Assembly: GCA_903927755.1 (NCBI GenBank)
Contig: CAIYOD010000042.1
Coordinates: 62,001-126,000, forward strand
DNA length: 64,000 bases
Direction of reading: 5' to 3'
From: an uncultured Thermoleophilia bacterium
GTDB lineage: Bacteria; Actinomycetota; Thermoleophilia; UBA2241
Below, piece by piece: positions 10,348-17,923 of this stretch (its first letter is position 1; each line of letters opens with the position of its first letter). Made by a program: the position numbers and the translations under genes. The notes under the pieces were generated by a model that was not told the origin of the DNA, ran no database searches, and was given only the letters and a program-made list of their open reading frames with translations.

Positions 10348-11442
10348 TCAGAGCGCCGGCGCCGGCGACGGAGACGCGGACGGTGACACGGACGGTGACG
10401 CGGACGGTGACGGGCTCGGCGACGGCGAGGGGGTCGGCGTCGGCTTGGGCATCCGGTACTGCTTCAGGAGCCTGATCGTCTTGTCCGAGAGGATGCTCTG
10501 ATACTTGGCGCGGCCCGGCTCGACGAGGTGGAAGATGTCGAAGAAGTCACGGTCGCGGAAGTGGGCCGCCGCGTTGAAGTGCAGCCACGGGATGTCCCAG
10601 GTCCGGGCGAGGCTCGCGCAACCCGCATGGTAGCGCGAGACAGGCGCGTCGAACGAGGAGCCGATGACCGGCAGGTCCCGGGGCAGATCGACCAGCGCGA
10701 CGCGCAGGTGCCTGCGTTTGCAGGCCCGGATGATCTTCTGCAGCATGCCGAGCTCGGCGCTGAAGTTGGCGCGGAACTCCGGATAGCGGGCCGTCAGCCA
10801 GTACGAGACGTAGTAGCGCTTGGTGGAGTAGCTCTGGACGCGCTTGCTCGAGTAGACGTGCTGCGGGTAGTACGTCAGGGGTCTCGGCCGCGGCAGCGTG
10901 ATCGAAGCCGAGCCCGCCGGGAGACAGAACCGGCCGAGGTTGACGCCGATGTACACGATCGTCGGGACGTTGGCCGGCAGGAGCTTCACGAAGGCGAGGT
11001 CCTGTGCGTAGGTGCGGTGCTTGGAGCCGAGGTTGTAGACGTCGACGACGTAGCCGCTTCGACGCTTGATCTGCCGCTCCCAGTCCTCGTCCAGCACCGT
11101 GCACTCGCGCGCCGCCGAGCCGCCGAGAAGCACGACCAGCGGGACCTTGGGGCGCCTGGCCCGCAGGTTGGCGACGACCTGCACGCAGTGCTGCCAGTCC
11201 CTGCCGTGGTCGTTGCCGCGGGTCTCCTCGCCGACCGGTGCGACGAGGTCGGGCGCGAAGCCCGGCAGCGACGCCCGGGCGGAGCCGACGAGGGCGGTCA
11301 CGGGTCCGCCGTCATCCTCGGCGCGCGCTGGTGCGGCGACGAGGGTGAGTGCGGCGAGGCCCGCGGCCAGGAGAAGGATCAGGGACAGCCTGGCCGCCAC
11401 CCGCACGGAGCGGCGGCTGAGGGCCTTACGAGCCGCCGCCAT
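10348..11442 (-). CDS. Secreted SGNH-like hydrolase family protein (paralog A), Ser/Pro-rich tail
   Basis: 364 aa; signal peptide-like N-terminus, VVLLGGSAAREC, VYIGVNLGRFC, DIFHLVEPGR; tail TPTPSPSPSPSPSASPSVSPSASPSPAPAL. Confidence 0.55.
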   Translation of the reverse strand: MAAARKALSRRSVRVAARLSLILLLAAGLAALTLVAAPARAEDDGGPVTALVGSARASLPGFAPDLVAPVGEETRGNDHGRDWQHCVQVVANLRARRPKVPLVVLLGGSAARECTVLDEDWERQIKRRSGYVVDVYNLGSKHRTYAQDLAFVKLLPANVPTIVYIGVNLGRFCLPAGSASITLPRPRPLTYYPQHVYSSKRVQSYSTKRYYVSYWLTARYPEFRANFSAELGMLQKIIRACKRRHLRVALVDLPRDLPVIGSSFDAPVSRYHAGCASLARTWDIPWLHFNAAAHFRDRDFFDIFHLVEPGRAKYQSILSDKTIRLLKQYRMPKPTPTPSPSPSPSPSASPSVSPSASPSPAPAL

Positions 11443-12403
11443 CGTACCCGTAGGCCTTGAGGAGCGCCGCCGTCTTGGCGCTCAGCAGGTTCTGCCACAC
11501 GGTGCGGCCCGGCTCCACGAGGTGCCAGAGGTCGTAGAAGTCCTGATTGGGCAGTCTGGCCGCGGTGACGAAGCTCACCCACGGGATGTGGTGAGTGGAG
11601 GCGAGACGCTTGCACCTGTCACGGAACCTGGCGGTCGGCGCGTTGAGGGAACTGCCGATGATGGCGGTGTCCCGCGGCAGCTCGAAGAGTACCGGCTTGT
11701 AGCCGCGCGCCTTGCAGGTCTTGATGAGCGTCTCGAGCACGCCGGCGCTGGTGCTGAAGCTGCGCTTGAACACGGGGTAGCGGTCGGCGATCCAGGCCTG
11801 GACGAGCGCCTTCTTCTTCGTCGGCGAAAGGATGCCCGTACTTGTGCTGTACTGGTGCGGCTGTTCCAGGGACGGGGACTCGGTCGGCAAGGGAGACGGC
11901 AGCTTGATGGATGCCGTCTTCTGGGTGGAGGTGAACGCACCCAGATTGACGCCGATGAAGACGACGGCGTGCGCGCCCCGCGGAAGGCTCTTCACGATGG
12001 CCACGTTCTGCGCCAGCGTGCGGTTGCGCGAGCCCATGTTCCACGCGAGTGTCGACGGACCGCCCCTGTCGACGATCTGGGCGCGCCAGCTCTCGTCGCT
12101 GATGGTCGACTCCCGGGCGGCGGACCCGCCGAGCAGGACGACGACCGGTCTGGTCGGGGTGACGGCACGCATGAAGCCGAGGGCCTTCAGGACACGGGCC
12201 CAGTCGCCCTCCGCGCCCTTCGCGCTCGCGGTGGCAGCTTCGCCCGAGCTCGGCGAACTGCTGGACTGCGCGTCGCTTGCGCTCGGCGTGACGGCTGCGC
12301 CGCCGGTCGCCTGCGCCGAGCACGCCGCAGCGAGCGCGGCCACGAAGGCCAGCGCGATGACAAGCGCGATGACGACACTGGTACGACGGTGACTAGAGCC
12401 CAT
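11426..12403 (-). CDS. Secreted SGNH-like hydrolase family protein (paralog B)
   Basis: ATG 12403 preceded by GGGAGGGG; VVLLGGSAAREST, VFIGVNLGAF, DLWHLVEPGR; overlaps paralog A start by 17 nt. Confidence 0.55.
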   Translation of the reverse strand: MGSSHRRTSVVIALVIALAFVAALAAACSAQATGGAAVTPSASDAQSSSSPSSGEAATASAKGAEGDWARVLKALGFMRAVTPTRPVVVLLGGSAARESTISDESWRAQIVDRGGPSTLAWNMGSRNRTLAQNVAIVKSLPRGAHAVVFIGVNLGAFTSTQKTASIKLPSPLPTESPSLEQPHQYSTSTGILSPTKKKALVQAWIADRYPVFKRSFSTSAGVLETLIKTCKARGYKPVLFELPRDTAIIGSSLNAPTARFRDRCKRLASTHHIPWVSFVTAARLPNQDFYDLWHLVEPGRTVWQNLLSAKTAALLKAYGYDGGGS

Positions 12404-12530
12404 TGGCCCCTCCCGGAAGTGCGACGTCGACTCTAGCATGGACGGCGCGCCGGCCGCGCTCGCGGTGCGCGCCCGGCGCGGCGGATGTAGGGTTGCCCGG
12501 CAGCCCGCGAGTCGCCAGGAGGTGACTGCC

Positions 12531-13655
12531 GTGAAGTACCGCCGCATGCCTATCGAGGAGGAGTCTCCAGAGCAGTTCGGCTATGAGCGCATCCGCTACA
12601 ACCTCACCGAGAGCTCGGTGCGCGACCGCTCCCTGGCCGACCTCGGCATCGAGCTCCGCGACCTGCTCCTCTTCTACGGCGATCACGCCGGCAACGAGGG
12701 CTTCCGCGACCTGGTCGCGGAGCAGAGCGGAGGCGAGGCGGGCGGCGTGACCCGTGACCACGTGCTCGTCACGGCCGGCGCCGCCCAAGCCCTCTTCATC
12801 GTCGCCACCTCGCTTCTGGACAAGGGCGACCACCTGGTCGTCATCCGCCCCAACTACGCCACCAACATCGAGACGCCTCGGGCGATCGAGGCCGACGTGA
12901 GCTTCCTCGATCTGGCGTTCGACGATGGGTTCCGGATCGACCCGGAGAAGCTCATGGCGCTGGTCACGCCGCGCACGAAGTACGTGAGCGTCACGCTGCC
13001 GCACAACCCGACCGGCGTGATGATGGGCGAGGCCGACCTGCGCAGCCTGGTCGGCCGGGTCGAGAGCGCCGGCTGCCGATTGCTGGTCGACGAGACCTAC
13101 CGCGAGATGACCTTCGGCGAGCCGCTCCCGGTGGCCGCGACCTTGAGCGAGCGGGCGATCAGCGTCAGCTCGCTCAGCAAGACCTACGGCATCCCCGGTA
13201 TCCGCACCGGCTGGCTGGTCTGCCGCGATGCCGCGCTGATGAAGACCTTCCTCGCCGCCAAGGAGCAGATCGGCATCTGCGGCAGCGTCGTGGACGAGGA
13301 GATCGCCGCGCGGGCGTTCGCGCGGCGCGAGGCGTGGCTCGCCGAGCTGCGCCCGCTCATCGCGGCGCGACTGCAGGTCGTCAAGGACTGGATGGCCGGC
13401 GAGGAGATGATGGAGTGGGTCGAGCCCAGCGGCGGCGTGGTGTGCTTCCCGCGCATCAAGCCGGAGGTCCCGGTGGACGTGGACGAGTTCTACCGGGTGC
13501 TGGGCGAGGTGCACGGCGCCTACGTCGGGCCCGGGCACTGGTTCGAGCAGGACAGGCGCCACATGCGCATCGGCTATGCGTGGCCGCTGCCGGAGGAGCT
13601 GGAGGGTGGTCTCGCGGCCGTCTCCGGGTCCATCCGGGCAGCGCTCACGCTCTGA
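12531..13655 (+). CDS. Class I/II PLP-dependent aminotransferase
   Basis: GTG 12531 preceded by AGGAGGTGA; TLPHNPTGVMM, LVDETYREM, SSLSKTYGIPGIRTGW. Confidence 0.9.
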   Translation: MKYRRMPIEEESPEQFGYERIRYNLTESSVRDRSLADLGIELRDLLLFYGDHAGNEGFRDLVAEQSGGEAGGVTRDHVLVTAGAAQALFIVATSLLDKGDHLVVIRPNYATNIETPRAIEADVSFLDLAFDDGFRIDPEKLMALVTPRTKYVSVTLPHNPTGVMMGEADLRSLVGRVESAGCRLLVDETYREMTFGEPLPVAATLSERAISVSSLSKTYGIPGIRTGWLVCRDAALMKTFLAAKEQIGICGSVVDEEIAARAFARREAWLAELRPLIAARLQVVKDWMAGEEMMEWVEPSGGVVCFPRIKPEVPVDVDEFYRVLGEVHGAYVGPGHWFEQDRRHMRIGYAWPLPEELEGGLAAVSGSIRAALTL

Positions 13656-13677
13656 CGTCACGAGCGAGGCTGAGAAG

Positions 13678-14565
13678 ATGAGCGTCAAGCACACGTCGGA
13701 CCAGTTCATGGGCGCCGGAGAGCGCCTGCACCTGCAGGCATGGCTCCCGGCCGGCCCCGATCTCGAGCGACTCCTGGAGCCCGCCGCCGTGATCGCCCTC
13801 GTGCACGGGTACGGCGACCACGGCGGCCGGCATGTCTGGTTCGGGGAGGACATGGCCGCGCGCGGCTACGCGGTGTACGCGTACGACCTGCGCGGCCACG
13901 GCCTGTCGACCGGCACGCGTGGCCAGATCAAGCGGTTCGACGACTACCTCGACGACACGGCGATCTTCCTGGACGAGGTGCGCCGGCGGCAGCCGGGCAA
14001 GCCCATCGTGCTGCTCGGGCACAGCCTCGGAGGTCTCATCTGTGCCCGCTTCGCGGAGGAGCGCCCCTGCGACGTGCGGGCGCTCGTCCTCTCCTCGCCG
14101 TTCTTCGCGCTCACGGTGCAGCCGGAGCCGACGAAGCTTTTCGGCGCCAGACTGCTCTCCAAGCTCTGGCCGGGCCGCGACATCGGCAACACCGTGATGG
14201 CCGCCGACCTCTCGCACGACCAGACGGTCGTGGACGCCTACGTCACGGACCCGCTCGTCCACCACGTCGCCACGGCGCGCTGGGCGGCCGAGGCCCTGGC
14301 CGCCCAGGACGCGGTCATGGCAGGAGCGCCACGCGTCACCCTGCCGCTGCTGCTGCTGTACGGCACGGACGACCAGGTCGCCGACCCGGCGTTCGCCGAA
14401 GTGTTCTTCGCCACCGTCGGGTCGACCGCCAAGAAGCTCGTGCCCTACAAGCACTTCTACCACGAGCTCTTCAACGAGGCGGAGCGCGACAAGGTGTTCG
14501 CCGACGTCGCGGCCTGGCTCGCCGAGAGGCTGCCGGCGGCGCGGGAGGATGAAGGCTCGGACTGA
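13678..14565 (+). CDS. Alpha/beta hydrolase (monoacylglycerol lipase-like)
   Basis: ATG 13678; VHGYGDHGGRH, YDLRGHGLSTGTRG, LLGHSLGGLICAR. Confidence 0.9.
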   Translation: MSVKHTSDQFMGAGERLHLQAWLPAGPDLERLLEPAAVIALVHGYGDHGGRHVWFGEDMAARGYAVYAYDLRGHGLSTGTRGQIKRFDDYLDDTAIFLDEVRRRQPGKPIVLLGHSLGGLICARFAEERPCDVRALVLSSPFFALTVQPEPTKLFGARLLSKLWPGRDIGNTVMAADLSHDQTVVDAYVTDPLVHHVATARWAAEALAAQDAVMAGAPRVTLPLLLLYGTDDQVADPAFAEVFFATVGSTAKKLVPYKHFYHELFNEAERDKVFADVAAWLAERLPAAREDEGSD

Positions 14566-14575
14566 CCGGCCGCGG

Positions 14576-15352
14576 TCAGCGGAGCGCGACGGGCGGCTGG
14601 GTGGAGCGCGTCTCGCCCGGCCGGCCGGCGGTGCTCATGTAGACGACCGGCTCCACGTCCGGGTCGACGCCGAGGATGCCCGCCGCCTCCTCGTCGAAGA
14701 AGGCGGCGATCTGGCAGGTCCCGAGGCCGAGCGCCGTCGCCGCCAGGGCGACGTTCCCGGCGATGTGGCCGGCGTCCAGCAGCACGTAGCGGAGGAAGCG
14801 CTCGCCGTACTTCCAGCGCGAGCGCTCCAGTACCGCGGTCCAGACGAACACGGCTTGCGCGTCGGCGGCGATCCGCTGGTCGAGCGCCGCGCGGGCGATC
14901 GGCAGCCGCAGGTCGCCCGCGTGCACGCACTCGAGCGCGCGGCCGAGCACGTCGTAGTGGTACAGGCCCTGCTCGAGCCCCTCGACATCGTTGGCGATCA
15001 CGTAGTGCTCGACGGGGTAGAGGCCGCCGGCCGACGGCGCGGTGCGGAAGGCGAAGCCGTCCTGGCGTGCCGTGACCCCGGCGGCCGCCCACAGCAGCGC
15101 CGACAGCTCGCCGAGGGCGAGCGGCTCGGAGGAGTACGCCCGCAGGCTTCTGCGGCGAGCCATCGCGTCGAACACGCCGCTGTCGTCCAGCGCGAGGTCG
15201 GGCAGCTTCACGCGCACGGCGTCGGGATACGTCTTGAACCAGTCCGGCTGGCGCGCCCAGTCCATGCGGCCGCCGACGAGATGCGCGCGGCCGTGCCGGG
15301 TCGCGCGCAGATAGCCCTGGCCGAGATCGTCGTTCACTCCGCCCTCACTCAT
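14576..15352 (-). CDS. SagB-type nitroreductase/dehydrogenase family protein
   Basis: 258 aa; RRSLRAYSSEPLALGELSALLWAAAGVT, RTAPSAGGLYPVEHYV, LLDAGHIAGNVALAATALGLGTCQIAAF. Confidence 0.85.
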   Translation of the reverse strand: MSEGGVNDDLGQGYLRATRHGRAHLVGGRMDWARQPDWFKTYPDAVRVKLPDLALDDSGVFDAMARRRSLRAYSSEPLALGELSALLWAAAGVTARQDGFAFRTAPSAGGLYPVEHYVIANDVEGLEQGLYHYDVLGRALECVHAGDLRLPIARAALDQRIAADAQAVFVWTAVLERSRWKYGERFLRYVLLDAGHIAGNVALAATALGLGTCQIAAFFDEEAAGILGVDPDVEPVVYMSTAGRPGETRSTQPPVALR

Positions 15353-16196
15353 CCCGGCCAGCCGACCTGTAGGGCGTCGGGATGAACTCCACGGACGGAC
15401 GCCGCTGGCTGCGACGCGGATACAGCGTCATGAGTTCGTAGACCACGTCCGGCACCGCGTCGGACACCGGCAGCCCGAGGGTTCGAGCCTCCTCCAGGCG
15501 GATCGGGTAGTCGTGGGTCCAGCGTCCCTCGCTGAGCAGGGCCGCGAGCCGTTTCGCCTCAGCCTCGTCCACGCGGCCCTCCAGCAGTTCCTCGACCGTC
15601 GCGCGCACCTGGTCGATCGCCTTGCGTGCGACGTCGCCGAGGATCAGTGTCTCGTCGTCCCGGTTGGGGTTGTCCTGTTCCAGCGCCTTGAGGATCGACG
15701 CCGCCGGCCACGACCCGCGCGGCAGGCTTCCGAGCTGCGGGTCGACCGGCCCGAGCACGGCGTCCGGGTCCATGAGGATCTCGTCGGCGGCGAGCGCCAC
15801 GAGCGTGCCGCCCGACATCGCGTAGTGCGGCACGATCACGGTGATCCGACCGTCGTGGCGTTTGAGTGCGTGGGCGATCTGGTCGCTGGCGAGCACCAGC
15901 CCGCCGGGCGTGTGCAGGAGCAGGTCGATCGGCATGTCGGCCGGCGTGAGCCGGATCGCGCGCAGCAGCTGCTCCGAGTCGTCGATGTCGATGTAGCGCC
16001 CGAAGGCCAGGCCGAAGAGCCCGAAGCCTTCCTGCCGGTGGATCAGCGTGATGACGCGGGAGCCGCGTGTCCGCTCCAGGCGCCGGATGAGGTCCCGCCG
16101 GTGCCGGTCCCGGCGCCGGCGGAACAGGCGCGGGACGCCCCAGAGCAGAACGACGGCGATGACGATCGCGAGAAGGATCCAGACGCCCGCGCTCAC
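15345..16196 (-). CDS. Membrane-anchored Clp-fold serine proteinase (SDH family)
   Basis: GTG 16196; N-terminal TM; DLLLHTPGGLVLASDQIAHAL, VPHYAMSGGTLVALAADEI, VLGPVDPQLG. Confidence 0.85.
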   Translation of the reverse strand: MSAGVWILLAIVIAVVLLWGVPRLFRRRRDRHRRDLIRRLERTRGSRVITLIHRQEGFGLFGLAFGRYIDIDDSEQLLRAIRLTPADMPIDLLLHTPGGLVLASDQIAHALKRHDGRITVIVPHYAMSGGTLVALAADEILMDPDAVLGPVDPQLGSLPRGSWPAASILKALEQDNPNRDDETLILGDVARKAIDQVRATVEELLEGRVDEAEAKRLAALLSEGRWTHDYPIRLEEARTLGLPVSDAVPDVVYELMTLYPRRSQRRPSVEFIPTPYRSAGRDE

Positions 16197-16197
16197 G

Positions 16198-16524
16198 TCA
16201 GCGCCTGACCGATGGGCCGGGGTCGAGGTGGAAGGCGGAGAACTGATTGCGCAGCTCCGCCTGATGACGCAGTTCCCCGGTCGCAGCGAGGTTCTTGCGC
16301 CGGCTCCACCAGCGGCTTGCCTTTGTCTCCGGCGCCGGCTCCGGCGGCGGCGTGCGAACACCCACCACGCGGCCGTACCGGTCGGTCACGATGGGGTCGA
16401 GCTCTGGGGGCCGCGGTCGGCGTCGTCGGAACATGCCGGTACTGTTCCCGCGCCGGCCGTCCGGGATGCACTGGCGGCCTCTCGGCAGGCGAGGTCGCCC
16501 GGACCTGGCAGGCGCGGTCGTCAC
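16198..16524 (-). CDS. Small hypothetical protein upstream of SDH proteinase (start uncertain; possibly MFRRRRPRPPELDP...)
   Basis: ORF stop lies 1 nt before the downstream GTG start; low-complexity/basic. Confidence 0.4.
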   Translation of the reverse strand: MTTAPARSGRPRLPRGRQCIPDGRRGNSTGMFRRRRPRPPELDPIVTDRYGRVVGVRTPPPEPAPETKASRWWSRRKNLAATGELRHQAELRNQFSAFHLDPGPSVRR

Positions 16525-16534
16525 GCCCCGGCGC

Positions 16535-17620
16535 CTAGAGCAGGTGGCTGAAGTTGCCGGTGCCCCAGGGTGAGGCGCCGACGGCCGCGGCCACCGCCGT
16601 CGAGTCGTCGCCGCGGCGCAGCGCGTCGAGGATGCCGCCGTAGTAGCCGTTCTTGAGCGTGATCATCGTCGCTTCGAGGCCCTGCTTCCAGCTGGTGTAC
16701 GCCTTGACGCCGACCGAGTTGAACACGGTGGCCCCGGGCATGCTCTGCGTCGTGTTCAGCGGATTGTAGTAGGCGGTGTTGTACCAGTGACCGCCCTCGG
16801 CCATCTCCCAGGCGGTGACGGCGGCCACGTTGTCCGCGGTCACGGGAAAGCGCATCGCGACCAGCAGTGCCCTGGCCCAGGTGAGCTGGTTGAACTGCCC
16901 GTTCTTGGCCATCGCCAGCGCGGCGCCCAGACCTCCGCTGGCGAGGATCTTCTTGATGCGCTTGGTGACGTCCTGGAGGATCGCCGAGCGCTCGGCCAGC
17001 TTCTGGTCCAGTTCGACCTTCTGGCTCTGCACCTCCTGGGCGGCGGCGACGGCCTCCTCGTGGTCCTGCTCCACCTGGCGCTCGAGCCTTCGCGATTCCC
17101 GCGCCAGCCGCTGTGCCTCGTTCTCGGACCGGCGGTCCTGGTCGGCGATCGCCCGCTGCAGGGAGCGGATGGTGTCGATGTCGGCGAGGCTCTGGATGCT
17201 CGAGAGGATGTCGAACCAGTCGAGATCGCCGGTCTTGTACATGGTGGCCGCGCGCCGGGCGAGGATCTCGCGCTGCATGTCGAGCTCGTTCTCGGCGCGC
17301 CTCAAGTCGATGCGCGAACGCGTGAGGCGCTGGTTGACCTCGTCGAGCTTCGCCTGGGCCTCGATCAGCTTCTGACCCACCGTCTGCAGGTCGTTCTGCA
17401 GGTTCGCCATCTCGGTGCGCGTGCGCTTGGCCTCCTTCTGCAGATCGTAGAGGGAGGGGGCGGCCGCCGCATGCGGAGCGGCCGCGGCGGCTACGACGAG
17501 TGCAACCAGGAGGAAGGAGAGCAGAGCCGCGCCGGCCGCGGCCGTACGGCGCGGCCCCGTCGCGTCACGGGTGTGTCTGGAGGGGATGGACTCGTCTCCG
17601 ACCATGTCGCTGCCCTGCAT
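16535..17620 (-). CDS. Secreted coiled-coil protein with C-terminal lysozyme-like/glucosaminidase-like domain
   Basis: Signal peptide-like N-terminus, PcsB-like coiled coil (LQKEAKRTRTEMANLQNDLQTVGQKLIEAQ), C-terminal AVTAWEMAEGGHWYNTAYYNPLNTT. Confidence 0.7.
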   Translation of the reverse strand: MQGSDMVGDESIPSRHTRDATGPRRTAAAGAALLSFLLVALVVAAAAAPHAAAAPSLYDLQKEAKRTRTEMANLQNDLQTVGQKLIEAQAKLDEVNQRLTRSRIDLRRAENELDMQREILARRAATMYKTGDLDWFDILSSIQSLADIDTIRSLQRAIADQDRRSENEAQRLARESRRLERQVEQDHEEAVAAAQEVQSQKVELDQKLAERSAILQDVTKRIKKILASGGLGAALAMAKNGQFNQLTWARALLVAMRFPVTADNVAAVTAWEMAEGGHWYNTAYYNPLNTTQSMPGATVFNSVGVKAYTSWKQGLEATMITLKNGYYGGILDALRRGDDSTAVAAAVGASPWGTGNFSHLL

Positions 17621-17668
17621 GCTCACTGTTCGGGGTATCGGCCCGGCTGGGCGCTTCTTGACCGCTGG

Positions 17669-17723
17669 ACAGGCCGGCGCATCGCGCCGGCCTGTGAGGG
17701 GAGCTTCGCGCCGGCGGCGCGAA
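17669..17723 (-). promoter_or_regulatory. Structured 5' leader: two consecutive perfect hairpins
   Basis: ACAGGCCGGCGC-ATC-GCGCCGGCCTGT (12-bp stem, 17669-17695) and TTCGCGCC-GGC-GGCGCGAA (8-bp stem, 17705-17723). Confidence 0.5.
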
Positions 17724-17782
17724 TTCCTCTGATCCGAGGGTAGCCGGGAGCGAACGCGACCGCCACCGGAGAGCCAATCCTG

Positions 17783-17811
17783 ATAAAACATACGGTTTTA
17801 TAGTGTTTTAT
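17783..17811. promoter_or_regulatory. AT-rich operator-like repeat in divergent intergenic region
   Basis: ATAAAAC-ATACG-GTTTTAT-AGT-GTTTTAT: inverted repeat plus direct repeat 10 bp apart. Confidence 0.5.
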
Positions 17812-17923
17812 GGGTGCCGGCTGGGTATGGTTCTCATCGCTGCCAGCGGGAGGGACGCCACCGGCGCTCCCTGCCCAGAACGCGTCCGCGCAGGGGTTGT
17901 GGGCGCAGACCAGGAGGAGCACC

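Noticed and set aside
10378-10413. Possible CRISPR-like or minisatellite repeats (GGACGGTGAC units)
   Set aside because: 12-bp in-frame repeats encoding a Ser/Pro tail; no spacers, so not a CRISPR array.
15481-15505. tRNA T-loop-like GGTTCGAGCC
   Set aside because: Inside the SDH proteinase coding sequence with no cloverleaf partner stems; no tRNA supported anywhere in the window.
17621-17780. c-di-AMP (ydaO) riboswitch
   Set aside because: Location is suggestive but I could not find the conserved ydaO sequence blocks by eye; reported only as a structured leader.
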